A stretch of DNA of 64,000 nucleotides. Origin: Proteobacteria bacterium ST_bin12. Lineage in GTDB: Bacteria > Pseudomonadota > Gammaproteobacteria > Burkholderiales > Methylophilaceae. Both the position numbers and the translations under genes were made by a program. The notes under the pieces are model-generated. The model made no database searches and was not told where the DNA came from. It saw nothing but the letters and a program-made list of their open reading frames with translations. Shown here piece after piece: positions 51,606 to 60,055 of the stretch (position 1 is its first letter; each line of letters starts with the position of its first letter). Location: positions 341,108 to 405,107 of the forward strand of contig MSXP01000005.1 in NCBI GenBank assembly GCA_002083635.1, read 5' to 3'.

Positions 51606-53249
51606 ATGGCAGCAAAAGACGTTCGATTCGGCGATGAAGTCCGCCAAAAAATGACCAACGGCGTAAACATTTTAGCCAACGCGGTTAAAGTAACTTTAGG
51701 CCCAAAAGGCCGTAACGTAGTATTAGAGCGCTCATACGGCGCACCAACCATCACTAAAGATGGTGTTTCAGTGGCTAAAGAAATCGAATTAAAAGACAAA
51801 TTCGAAAACATGGGCGCACAAATGGTTAAAGAAGTGGCTTCAAAAACTTCTGATATCGCAGGTGACGGTACAACAACTGCAACGGTTTTAGCACAAGCGA
51901 TTATTCGCGAAGGTATGAAATCAGTGGCTGCTGGTATGAACCCAATGGATTTAAAACGCGGTATCGACAAAGCCGTTGCAGCAGCGATTGTTAACTTAAA
52001 AGAACAATCAAAACCCTGTACAACCAGCAAAGAAATCGCACAAGTTGGCTCAATTTCTGCTAACTCTGACGAATCTATCGGCAAAATCATTGCAGACGCA
52101 ATGGACAAAGTCGGTAAAGAAGGCGTGATTACGGTTGAAGATGGTTCTGGCTTAGAGAGCGAATTAGACGTGGTTGAAGGCATGCAATTCGACCGCGGCT
52201 ATTTATCACCATATTTCATCAACAATCAAGAACGTCAAATTGCATTGTTAGATAACCCATTCGTGTTATTGCATGACAAAAAAATCTCAAACATCCGTGA
52301 TTTATTACCAACGTTAGAGCAAGTGGCTAAATCTGGTCGTCCATTATTGATTATTGCAGAAGATGTTGATGGCGAAGCGCTAGCAACATTGGTGGTGAAT
52401 AACATCCGTGGCATCTTAAAAACAACGGCGGTTAAAGCACCTGGTTTTGGTGACCGCCGTAAAGCCATGCTGGAAGATATCGCTATATTAACGGGCGGTA
52501 CTGTCATTGCTGAAGAAGTGGGCTTAAAACTTGAAACCGTCACGCTTGAAATGTTAGGCCAAGCCAAACGTATTGAAGTGGGCAAAGAAAACACCATTAT
52601 CATTGATGGCGCTGGCGTTGAAGCGAATATCAAATCACGCATTGCACAAATCAAATCGCAAATCGACGAATCAAGCAGTGATTACGATAAAGAGAAATTG
52701 CAAGAACGCGTTGCTAAATTAGCAGGCGGCGTTGCAGTGATTAAAGTAGGTGCGACGACTGAAATTGAAATGAAAGAGAAAAAAGCCCGCGTTGAAGATG
52801 CATTACACGCAACCCGCGCAGCGGTTGAAGAAGGTATTGTTGCTGGCGGTGGCGTTGCATTAATTCGTGCACGCGATGCCATTAGCAAAGTTAAAGGCGA
52901 CAACTTAGACCAAGAAGCAGGCATTAAAATCGTGCTTCGCGCGGTTGAAGAGCCATTACGCCAAATCACGGCTAACGCTGGTGTTGAGCCATCAGTAGTT
53001 GTGAACAATGTTGCAGCAGGTAAAGGTAACTATGGCTACAACGCGGCTAACGAAACTTACGGCGATATGATTGAAATGGGTATTTTAGACCCAACTAAAG
53101 TAACGCGTAGTGCATTGCAAAATGCAGCATCAGTGGCTGGCTTGATGCTAACAACCGATTGCATGATTGCTGAATTGCCTAAAGATGACGCACCAGCAAT
53201 GGGTGGTGGTGATATGGGCGGTATGGGTGGCATGGGCGGCATGATGTAA
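51606..53249 (+). CDS. groEL: chaperonin GroEL
   Basis: This 547-residue chaperonin has all conserved features: KVTLGPKGRNVVLE, DGVSVAKEIEL, the ATP-site region GDGTTTATVLAQ and the C-terminal GGM repeat (GGDMGGMGGMGGMM). It folds newly made proteins within the GroES-capped cage. AGGAG precedes the ATG. It is cotranscribed with groES, and a nested hairpin in the spacer could change the ratio of the two products. Confidence 0.98.
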   Translation: MAAKDVRFGDEVRQKMTNGVNILANAVKVTLGPKGRNVVLERSYGAPTITKDGVSVAKEIELKDKFENMGAQMVKEVASKTSDIAGDGTTTATVLAQAIIREGMKSVAAGMNPMDLKRGIDKAVAAAIVNLKEQSKPCTTSKEIAQVGSISANSDESIGKIIADAMDKVGKEGVITVEDGSGLESELDVVEGMQFDRGYLSPYFINNQERQIALLDNPFVLLHDKKISNIRDLLPTLEQVAKSGRPLLIIAEDVDGEALATLVVNNIRGILKTTAVKAPGFGDRRKAMLEDIAILTGGTVIAEEVGLKLETVTLEMLGQAKRIEVGKENTIIIDGAGVEANIKSRIAQIKSQIDESSSDYDKEKLQERVAKLAGGVAVIKVGATTEIEMKEKKARVEDALHATRAAVEEGIVAGGGVALIRARDAISKVKGDNLDQEAGIKIVLRAVEEPLRQITANAGVEPSVVVNNVAAGKGNYGYNAANETYGDMIEMGILDPTKVTRSALQNAASVAGLMLTTDCMIAELPKDDAPAMGGGDMGGMGGMGGMM

Positions 53250-53267
53250 TTCCATTCCTCACTTCTT

Positions 53268-53361
53268 CGGTGATGCGTTGTTGGTTTCATTATTTTTTCC
53301 TTGCCGTACTTAACGTACTGTCTGCGTCAAAAAATGATTTCACCGCCTAGCCTCACCATCG
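53268..53361. repeat. nested hairpin repeat, copy 3, after groEL
   Basis: The centre GTAC-TTAAC-GTAC (53306-53318), the inner arms ATTTTTT/AAAAAAT (53292-53298, 53329-53335) and the outer GGTGA/TCACC form the same plan as the copies at 43.9 kb and 51.5 kb, on the opposite strand. Confidence 0.6.
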
Positions 53362-53398
53362 AATTGAAGCTGGAATGCGATCAGTAGCATTCAAAAAC

Positions 53399-53424
53399 AA
53401 AACCTCGCTTCGGCGAGGTTTTTT
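53399..53424 (+). terminator. terminator of groESL
   Basis: AAAACCTCGC-TTCG-GCGAGGTTTT is an intrinsic terminator with a stable UUCG tetraloop, followed by a T run. It lies after the nested hairpin copy. Confidence 0.93.
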
Positions 53425-53521
53425 ATTATTTCTTCTAGATTATTATATAGTCAAAAAACTTAACACTACTTGCTTTCTGGAATAACAAAATCCATAATCG
53501 CTAAAATAGGATTTCAAAAAA

Positions 53522-53791
53522 ATGAAAAAAATTTTACTGACTGGCCATGAGTTAGTTGAGCGCGCTGCCCAGCTCGGCGTATCAATATATCGCGATGATG
53601 CAAATGTACCAATTGGCACCAATCCAATTATGGCTCCTGTAGTTTCTGAATATGAGATTCAGCGTCGAGTTATAGAAGCAGAAAGGCATATCAGCGAGCA
53701 CAAACTTTGGATTATTGCTGTTATTTCAACAGCAATTGCTCTCATCAGTGCATTTGCAGCTTGGGCTGCGGTAATAAGTAAGTCCTGTTAA
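53522..53791 (+). CDS. hypothetical small membrane protein
   Basis: This 89-residue protein has one C-terminal transmembrane helix (about 62-84, WIIAVISTAIALISAFAAWA). The N-terminal part is soluble (TGHELVERAAQLGVSI, with a central YEIQRRVIEAERHISEH helix). It belongs to no family I know. It is followed 20 bp later by another small membrane protein and is part of the islet between groESL and ung. It could be a small phage- or mobile-element-derived gene, but there is no direct sign of that. Confidence 0.5.
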   Translation: MKKILLTGHELVERAAQLGVSIYRDDANVPIGTNPIMAPVVSEYEIQRRVIEAERHISEHKLWIIAVISTAIALISAFAAWAAVISKSC

Positions 53792-53811
53792 TTACTGAAC
53801 TGGAGAAAATC

Positions 53812-54243
53812 TTGAATGGTTGGAAGAGAATTGGTGTGGTACTGTCAGTAATATGGGCTTTGATGGTCATTACATATGCTATTTATGAATACTCCAAGTT
53901 TCCACTAGAGCCATTTACTACTTACCTAAGTCCCCCAGATTCTGTAACCAACGAACAAGCTAAGAATTTTTATTTTGTTGTCATTCGCGGAGAATCTGGA
54001 CTGGAGGCAAAATCCAGTGCTGAACTCGCCTTATACGAAGAGCTGATTCGCGTGGCTCCAACTGAATCTGATCGTCAGTTACAAATTGCAGCACGCGACC
54101 TTACTGAGTATTCTTCTGGTGTAGCTTGGATGACTTTTTTAATGTCTATTCTATTACCAGTTGGACTAATTTGGGGACTAAGTTTAGCTGGCTACCGCAT
54201 ACTATTATGGATACGTAAAGGCTTCAATAACGAGCAAGCGTAG
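53812..54243 (+). CDS. hypothetical two-span membrane protein
   Basis: This 143-residue protein starts at TTG 53812, with GGAG 7 nt upstream. The ATG at 53816 is in another frame. The opening NGWKRIGVVLSVIWALMVI is the first helix, and the second spans about 105-130 (WMTFLMSILLPVGLIWGLSL). The region between them is soluble. This N-terminal pattern is common in small bacterial membrane proteins of unknown role. A MITE-like element begins at its stop codon. Confidence 0.6.
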   Translation: MNGWKRIGVVLSVIWALMVITYAIYEYSKFPLEPFTTYLSPPDSVTNEQAKNFYFVVIRGESGLEAKSSAELALYEELIRVAPTESDRQLQIAARDLTEYSSGVAWMTFLMSILLPVGLIWGLSLAGYRILLWIRKGFNNEQA

Positions 54244-54320
54244 TAGGGTGGGTCACTTGTGACCCACGCATTGCAATTTTCAATATTCCACATCCGCGTG
54301 GGTTCGAGAACTCACCTTAC
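54243..54320. mobile_element. MITE-like 78-bp element
   Basis: Imperfect terminal inverted repeats (GTAGGGTGGGT / ACTCACCTTAC, two mismatches) enclose a subterminal GTGGGTCAC-TT-GTGACCCAC palindrome and a GTGGG-rich right part. This is the form of widespread small non-coding elements beginning GTAGGGTGGG. No open frame of use is inside it. It lies between the small membrane gene and the ccdAB promoter. No target-site duplication could be shown. Confidence 0.5.
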
Positions 54321-54330
54321 GAAAATATAT

Positions 54331-54368
54331 TTGACACGCATATTGAATACGCATATAGTTTGCGCATA
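54331..54368 (+). promoter_or_regulatory. ccdAB promoter with three 13-bp-spaced CGCATA repeats
   Basis: TTGACA (54331-54336), a 17-bp spacer and TATAGT (54354-54359) form a strong promoter. CGCATA occurs at 54337-54342, 54350-54355 and 54363-54368, each exactly 13 bp apart, across the promoter. These are likely operator sites for the CcdA-CcdB complex. Confidence 0.75.
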
Positions 54369-54385
54369 AAAGTGAGGTACACAAT

Positions 54386-54631
54386 ATGCAAATTAGTTAC
54401 GACACAGAAGCCCCTAAACGCGCCAAAAATTTGAGTATTAATGGTGATTTATTGAACCAAGCACGCGCGCTGAATATCAATTTATCTGCCACTTTTGAAA
54501 AAATGCTAGCAGATTTGGTTAAAACCAAGCATCAGCAAGCTTGGTTGGCAGAAAATCAGCAGGCAATTGATGCTTATAATCAACAAGCAGATGCAAACGG
54601 TATATTTAGCGATACTTTGCGGGTATTTTAA
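54386..54631 (+). CDS. ccdA: CcdA-family antitoxin
   Basis: This 81-residue protein has an N-terminal ribbon-helix-helix-like DNA-binding part (APKRAKNLSINGDLLNQARA) and a C-terminal intrinsically disordered tail that binds the toxin. CcdA neutralises CcdB and represses the operon with it. GAGG lies 9 nt before the ATG. The stop overlaps the ccdB start by one base (TAATG). Confidence 0.88.
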   Translation: MQISYDTEAPKRAKNLSINGDLLNQARALNINLSATFEKMLADLVKTKHQQAWLAENQQAIDAYNQQADANGIFSDTLRVF

Positions 54632-54948
54632 TGGCGCAATTTAGTGTGTATCACAATAAAAATAAAGCGACACAAGCACGCTATCCATTGTTACTTAACA
54701 TTCAAAATGATTTGCTCGCCAGCATGCAAACCTGTGTTGTAGTGCCGCTGACCAAAGTAGATATTATGGCGCACAGTCCTTTGAGCAGGCTCACTCCAAT
54801 CTTACCTGTGCAAGGACAAAACTATTGCATGATGACGCCTCAACTTGCAGGTATTCATAAGCGTGAATTAGGTGCCGAAGTTGAAGTACTGACTGCGTAT
54901 CAGCACGATATTATCGCCGCAGTCGATTTCTTGCTAAGCGGTGTGTAA
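54631..54948 (+). CDS. ccdB: CcdB-family toxin
   Basis: This 105-residue protein has CcdB features: FSVYHNKNKATQARYPLLLN at the start and a VVVPLTKVDIM strand. CcdB of plasmid F poisons DNA gyrase, using its last three residues Trp-Gly-Ile. Here the end is FLLSGV, so the Trp is Ser and the Ile is Val, while Gly is kept. Chromosomal CcdB variants often vary here, so weak or different gyrase action is possible. It overlaps ccdA by one base. Confidence 0.85.
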   Translation: MAQFSVYHNKNKATQARYPLLLNIQNDLLASMQTCVVVPLTKVDIMAHSPLSRLTPILPVQGQNYCMMTPQLAGIHKRELGAEVEVLTAYQHDIIAAVDFLLSGV

Positions 54949-55000
54949 TCAATTAAAAGCGTATGTTTTGTAGATACCGTTATAGATTAAAGTTGTTTTG

Positions 55001-55684
55001 ATGACACAACAAAAACCTGGTCAACTTCATTCTACATGGCTTGCAGTCATTGGCGATGAGCTTGAAAAGCCTTATATGCAGGCATTGCGGCATTTTCTGA
55101 AAGCCGAAAAAGCGGCTGGTAAGGTGATTTTTCCGCCTAGCCCTTTGATTTTTAATGCATTTAATCACACGCCTTTTGAACAAGTGCGGGTGGTGATTAT
55201 TGGGCAAGATCCTTATCACGGGCCTAATCAAGCGCATGGACTCAGTTTTTCGGTGCCAAATGGCGTTGCATTGCCACCCTCTTTAATGAATATTTTTAAA
55301 GAAATTTCGACTGATTTGGGCGTTAAGATAAGTCGAAATGGAGATTTAACGCCTTGGGCAAACCAAGGTGTATTGCTGTTAAATGCAACATTAACTGTAG
55401 AACAAAGTAATGCGGGTTCGCATCAGGGCAAAGGGTGGGAAGCGTTTACTGATGCGGCGATTACGGCATTAAACGCGCATCGTGAAGGTTTGGTGTTTGT
55501 GTTATGGGGCAGCTATGCGCAGAAAAAAGGGGCATTTATTGATGAAAGCAAACATTTGGTTTTAAAATCGGTACACCCATCACCACTATCCGCACATCGT
55601 GGTTTTTTTGGCAATCGCCAGTTCTCTAGCATTAACCAATATCTGATTCAGCAAGGCCAAACGCCGATTAATTGGCAGATTTAA
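55001..55684 (+). CDS. ung: uracil-DNA glycosylase (family 1)
   Basis: The protein has 227 residues from ATG 55001; an in-frame TTG 3 nt earlier would add one residue. The catalytic Asp70 lies in GQDPYHGPNQAHG and the uracil-binding region in HPSPLSAHRGFFG. Ung removes uracil from DNA in base-excision repair. It is a single gene after the ccdAB islet, followed by a 370-bp region with many hairpins. The window also encodes a second, degenerate glycosylase-like protein at 30.7 kb. Confidence 0.96.
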   Translation: MTQQKPGQLHSTWLAVIGDELEKPYMQALRHFLKAEKAAGKVIFPPSPLIFNAFNHTPFEQVRVVIIGQDPYHGPNQAHGLSFSVPNGVALPPSLMNIFKEISTDLGVKISRNGDLTPWANQGVLLLNATLTVEQSNAGSHQGKGWEAFTDAAITALNAHREGLVFVLWGSYAQKKGAFIDESKHLVLKSVHPSPLSAHRGFFGNRQFSSINQYLIQQGQTPINWQI

Positions 55685-56054
55685 GGTTTTAACCTTTTTT
55701 AATCTGTTAACTATTATTTTTAGGCAAATTTTAGGGGTTAACTTAACCCTTAAAAACACCCAATAACTCAGTTACTATCATAAATTGCTTGCTATGCAGT
55801 TACAACTTCTTTACACTTTGCATCAGTTAGTTACAAACTAACGCAAGTCAAAAAAAACCCCTATTAAGGGGAATAAATCGGGGTAAAAGGCCTCATTGTC
55901 TAAGGCTTCCGCTCAGGGAGGAAAGAAGCGGAAAGAAAACTAAGCGTCAACTTAGCTTTCATGGTAATTCTGACTAAGGCTTATTCGCTTAGTTCCAAGT
56001 TTTTGAGACTTTTTTCTGCCGCAACAAGCCAGTCAGCCATGCGATAATAGCAAT
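55685..56054 (+). ncRNA. multi-hairpin intergenic region, candidate structured RNA or uvrD leader
   Basis: This 370-bp gap has no convincing gene. Hairpins include GGGTTAA/TTAACCC and GTTAGTT-ACA-AACTAAC in the first half, then CCCCT-ATTA-AGGGG (55858-55871), TTCCGCT/AGCGGAA (55907-55933) with a purine-rich loop (AGGGAGGAAAG), CTAAG/CTTAG (55940-55955) and ACTAAG/CTTAGT (55973-55993). A TTTACA-N16-TACAAA promoter-like pair ends near 55837. CTAAGGCTT occurs twice (55900-55908 and 55974-55982), so alternative pairings are possible. The strand and boundaries of any RNA are uncertain. Confidence 0.4.
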
Positions 56055-58259
56055 ATGCATACTCAAGATTCACTTCTCACTGGCCTAAATAACAAACAAT
56101 TAGAAGCCGTCACACTGCCGCATCAATCTGCACTTATTTTGGCGGGCGCTGGCAGCGGTAAAACGCGCGTACTCACAACTCGCATTGCTTGGTTGATTCA
56201 AACAGGGCAGATTTCGCCCATGGGTTTGATGGCGGTGACGTTTACCAATAAAGCCGCCAAAGAGATGCTGACGCGTTTGACCGCCATGTTGCCGATTAAT
56301 ACGCGCGGCATGTGGGCTGGCACTTTTCATGGGCTGTGTAATCGCCTGTTGCGCGCGCATCATCGAGAAGCGGGTTTGCCCTCTACGTTTCAAATTTTAG
56401 ATACGGCCGACCAATTAAGTAGCATTAAGCGCTTAATGAAGTTGATGAATATAGACGATGAAAAATACGCCCCCAAGCAAGTGCAAGGCTATATTAATAG
56501 CTGCAAAGAAGAAGGTTTAAGGGCGAACAAAGTAGATGCTTACGACGGCCACAGCCAAAAACTGTGTGAGATTTATGAAGAATACGATAAGCAATGCAAC
56601 CGCGAAGGCGTGGCGGATTTTGCTGAATTATTATTACGTTGTTATGAACTATTAAATCGTGATGAGCGCATTCGCAATCATTACCAAAGCCGCTTTCAAT
56701 ATATCTTGGTCGATGAGTTTCAAGATACCAATAAGCTGCAATATCAATGGCTTAAGTTGCTGGCAGGTAAAGAGAATTGCTTATTTGCAGTGGGTGATGA
56801 TGACCAATCGATTTATGGTTTTCGCGGTGCGCGTGTGGGCAATATGCGCGACTTTGAAACCGATTTTAATGTACAAAATATCGTTAAGTTAGAAGAAAAT
56901 TATCGCAGCCATAGCAATATCCTGGATGCTGCCAATGCCATCATCTCGCACAACAAAAACCGTCTTGGTAAGAATTTATGGACTTCGGCAGGCGCAGGTG
57001 AGCCTGTGAGGATTTATGAAGCCTATAACGATAATGATGAGGCGCAGTTTATCGTCGATGAAGTGAAAATGCTGCAAAGCGAAGGCACGCCGCTGGCGGA
57101 TATGGCCTTACTGTATCGTAGCAATGCGCAATCGCGTGTGTTGGAACATGCCTTATTTTCCGCCAACCTACCTTACCGCGTATATGGCGGTTTACGTTTT
57201 TTTGAACGTGCCGAAGTAAAACATGCGCTGGCTTATATGCGATTAATGGCCAACGCCAATGATGACACGGCTTTGTTGCGCGTGATTAATTTTCCTGCGC
57301 GTGGAATAGGCGCGCGCAGCCTTGAGCAATTGCAAGAAGGCGCGCGCCAAAACGACTGCAGTTTATGGCAAGCGGCATTAAATAAAGTGGGTAATGGCGC
57401 CTCTTCTACCCGCGGTGGTGACCGCGCAGGCGGCAAAGGTCTAGAAAGCTTTGTACATTTAATCCGCGAAATGACAGACCAAGCTTATGGCATCACATTG
57501 CCAGAAGTGGCTGAGCTAGCCACCACTTTTTCTGGCTTAAAAGCGCACTACCAAAATGACAAAGATGGTGAAGACCGTATTGAAAACTTGGAAGAATTGG
57601 TCACCGCCGCGGTTGCCTTTACCAATCAATCTTTTGGCAACCATAACAATGTGGATGGCGACACTGAACAAGATTTGATGACACAATTCTTAACGCATGC
57701 GAGTTTAGAAGCAGGCGACCATCAAGCGACGATTGGCTACGATGCGCTGCAATTAATGACGGTGCATGCCGCCAAAGGCTTGGAATTTAAAGCAGTTTTT
57801 ATTAGCGGCTTAGAAGAAGGCCTTTGCCCGCATGAAAATAGCCTAAGCGAAAATAATGGTTTAGAAGAGGAGCGGCGCTTAATGTATGTGGCGGTAACGC
57901 GCGCGCGCCAACGCTTATATTTAAGTCATGCGCAAAGCCGCATGCTTCATGGCCAAGTGCGTTATGGCATTCCATCGCGCTTTTTAGATGAGATTCCAGA
58001 AGGTTTGTTAAAACGGCTCAATAGTAAACCGATGGCAAGGTCTGGCAGCAATTATGCTGAAAGTTACGCTGCACCAGCAGCGCAAAACACCAATAACTAC
58101 CCCTACAAAATTGGCCAAGGTGTGCGTCATAACAAATTTGGCGAAGGTGTTGTGGTGAGCTATGAAGGCAATGCCGCTAACTTGGTAATTAAAATCAACT
58201 TTGGTAGCAACGGCTTAAAAACTTTGGCGATGGAATACGCTAAATTAGAAAAAATTTAG
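56055..58259 (+). CDS. uvrD: DNA helicase II (UvrD)
   Basis: This 734-residue SF1A helicase has Walker A ALILAGAGSGKTRVLTTRIA (split: LAGAGSGKT), DEFQDTN, VGDDDQSIYGFRGA and VTRARQRLYLSHAQSR. The C-terminal 70 residues hold a Tudor-like module (YKIGQGVRHNKFGEGVVV). UvrD unwinds DNA in nucleotide-excision and mismatch repair. No ribosome-binding site is seen before ATG 56055, and GATAAT lies 7 nt upstream, so transcription might start at the ATG or within the structured leader. Confidence 0.96.
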   Translation: MHTQDSLLTGLNNKQLEAVTLPHQSALILAGAGSGKTRVLTTRIAWLIQTGQISPMGLMAVTFTNKAAKEMLTRLTAMLPINTRGMWAGTFHGLCNRLLRAHHREAGLPSTFQILDTADQLSSIKRLMKLMNIDDEKYAPKQVQGYINSCKEEGLRANKVDAYDGHSQKLCEIYEEYDKQCNREGVADFAELLLRCYELLNRDERIRNHYQSRFQYILVDEFQDTNKLQYQWLKLLAGKENCLFAVGDDDQSIYGFRGARVGNMRDFETDFNVQNIVKLEENYRSHSNILDAANAIISHNKNRLGKNLWTSAGAGEPVRIYEAYNDNDEAQFIVDEVKMLQSEGTPLADMALLYRSNAQSRVLEHALFSANLPYRVYGGLRFFERAEVKHALAYMRLMANANDDTALLRVINFPARGIGARSLEQLQEGARQNDCSLWQAALNKVGNGASSTRGGDRAGGKGLESFVHLIREMTDQAYGITLPEVAELATTFSGLKAHYQNDKDGEDRIENLEELVTAAVAFTNQSFGNHNNVDGDTEQDLMTQFLTHASLEAGDHQATIGYDALQLMTVHAAKGLEFKAVFISGLEEGLCPHENSLSENNGLEEERRLMYVAVTRARQRLYLSHAQSRMLHGQVRYGIPSRFLDEIPEGLLKRLNSKPMARSGSNYAESYAAPAAQNTNNYPYKIGQGVRHNKFGEGVVVSYEGNAANLVIKINFGSNGLKTLAMEYAKLEKI

Positions 58260-58271
58260 CGTTAATCTAAT

Positions 58272-59069
58272 TTAGGCCTTATCAACACCAGCTGCGCGAA
58301 ATACATCACGGTAGCTCACATATTGAAACGCTAGCATTAAAGTCGTTGCCAATAACAAGCATCCAAACACCAATAATGAAGTGAGCATTTGGCCAAGCAA
58401 TGGCACAAGGCTACCGATAATACCAACCACAATACCTACTGCTAACATGGCGCCAACAATGCCCGCTGTTAGCAATAACCAAGACGCGCCTAAAGCAATC
58501 ATATATTGCAATGAGCCTGCAATGCTGGATTTAATGGCTTTAACTACGCTGTAGTTATTAAACGCAATCAACATTGGCGAAAACCAAGTCGCCATCATTA
58601 GCGGTATCAGCATTAAGCTTAATTTAAGCAGCAAAGGAATCATCGCTTGCATCATTTGCATAGCTTGCGATTCGGTCATTTCGGCTTTGCCTTGCGTGAA
58701 TTTAAGCAAGCCTTCAATATCGCTATTTAAAATAAAGCTCACCACAATGCCATACAGCAAACATATGCCACCCAGCGCCATTAGCATGGGGATTTTAGGT
58801 TTAATCAACTGAATCACTTCGCTCACCGTTTGCTGTTTTTGCATATCTGCATTGCGATATAGCGCGATAGCGATTGCCAAAAACACTGGCCACAATAAAA
58901 TTGAGAAAAAGGCAAAAAACTGCAAACCAGGCACAGATGGCAACATCATAAATAGCCCCACATAAGCCAAGCCCAGCAACAGCCATTTACGCGGGCCAGT
59001 TTTAAACAATGCCACGCTTTCTTTTACCCAACTGATGCCTGTTTTAGTACGCGATTCTAAGATTGCCAT
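58272..59069 (-). CDS. BPSS1780-family membrane protein
   Basis: This 265-residue protein has about six hydrophobic spans. The N-terminal SWVKESVALFKTGPRKWLLL, the central FSPMLIAFNNYSVVKAIKSS and the C-terminal FQYVSYRDVFRA are features of BPSS1780-type proteins, which are widespread in betaproteobacteria. The function is not established. The start lies 17 bp after the thrB stop, so the two are probably cotranscribed. The 3' end is convergent with uvrD. Confidence 0.75.
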   Translation of the reverse strand: MAILESRTKTGISWVKESVALFKTGPRKWLLLGLAYVGLFMMLPSVPGLQFFAFFSILLWPVFLAIAIALYRNADMQKQQTVSEVIQLIKPKIPMLMALGGICLLYGIVVSFILNSDIEGLLKFTQGKAEMTESQAMQMMQAMIPLLLKLSLMLIPLMMATWFSPMLIAFNNYSVVKAIKSSIAGSLQYMIALGASWLLLTAGIVGAMLAVGIVVGIIGSLVPLLGQMLTSLLVFGCLLLATTLMLAFQYVSYRDVFRAAGVDKA

Positions 59070-59086
59070 GATGATTTCCTTTGCGA

Positions 59087-60034
59087 CTATTTAGATGAGG
59101 CCGCAATATGTTGCTGTAATATGTTTTTAAAATGATTAGGGTCTTTGGTGTGCGTTAATGCGCCATCGGCAGGGTAATAAAAATCGTATAAGCGCGATAA
59201 CCAAAAGCGCAATGCAGCACGGCGCAATAATGTTGGCCAAAGTTGCTGCTCTGCCTCTGTAAAGGGTTTTACACGTTGATATTCGGCCAAGAAATGGTTT
59301 AACTTTTCATGGTCGATATTGCCTAAATCGCTACCATTATGGTGCAGGCACCATTCGTTTACCGCAATCGCCACGTCATATGCCAACACATCGTTACAGG
59401 CATAATAAAAATCGATAAAGCCGCCTAATTGCGCATCGTCAAACAATACATTGTCGCGAAACAAATCGCCATGCACCACACCGCGCGGCAAATCACTGGT
59501 ATCAATGCTTAATTGGTACGCCAACTCGGTTTTAAGTAATTCGCTATCCGCCGTAATCGCTATTTTGGGCAGCACTTGCTGTGCTGTTTTAACAAACCAA
59601 TCTTGCCCGCGTTGGTTATGCCCTTGCTGATTAAATTGCTGACCTGCTACATGCATATTGGCTAATGTAGTTGCCACCTGACCCAGTTGCGCTAAATCGG
59701 GTGTAGCAATATCTTTGCCTTTAAGGCAACTGACCATTAAGGCAGGCTTGTTTTTGAGTAAATGCAAAGCAACGCCATTTTTATCTAAAATCGGTGCTGG
59801 GCAAAGTATGCCGTGTTGCGCTAAATGCGCCATTAAATCGACAAAATAAGGTAACTCTTCTAAAGTATTTTTCTCGAAAATAGTGAGAACATAGCGATTA
59901 TTTTGGGTAATCACAAAGTAATTAGTGTTGGTAATACCAGCGGCAATGCCTCTTAGCTCTACAATTTCATCAAGCTCAAAATCGCGCAACCAAGTGCTTA
60001 CTTCTTCTAAATTAAGGGTGGTAAAAACAGACAT
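59087..60034 (-). CDS. thrB: homoserine kinase (APH-fold ThrB)
   Basis: This 315-residue kinase has the aminoglycoside-phosphotransferase fold. The catalytic loop is RGVVHGDLFRDNVLFD, and the metal-binding GGFIDFYYACND follows. The opening MSVFTTLNLEEVSTWLRDFE is typical of betaproteobacterial ThrB. It phosphorylates homoserine in threonine synthesis. It differs from the GHMP-type enzyme of E. coli. It is followed by the BPSS1780 gene. Confidence 0.92.
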   Translation of the reverse strand: MSVFTTLNLEEVSTWLRDFELDEIVELRGIAAGITNTNYFVITQNNRYVLTIFEKNTLEELPYFVDLMAHLAQHGILCPAPILDKNGVALHLLKNKPALMVSCLKGKDIATPDLAQLGQVATTLANMHVAGQQFNQQGHNQRGQDWFVKTAQQVLPKIAITADSELLKTELAYQLSIDTSDLPRGVVHGDLFRDNVLFDDAQLGGFIDFYYACNDVLAYDVAIAVNEWCLHHNGSDLGNIDHEKLNHFLAEYQRVKPFTEAEQQLWPTLLRRAALRFWLSRLYDFYYPADGALTHTKDPNHFKNILQQHIAASSK

Positions 60035-60055
60035 TTCGCTCTACATAAAAATTAA

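Noticed and set aside
51566..52183. Long minus-strand frame opposite the groEL start
   Set aside because: It lies fully antisense to the highly conserved groEL coding sequence, is Ser/Thr/Ala-rich in the way typical of a complementary frame, and has no ribosome-binding site.
55961..56047. 28-codon frame just before uvrD as a leader peptide
   Set aside because: No ribosome-binding site and no sign of a regulatory codon run; it overlaps the hairpins and is probably chance.
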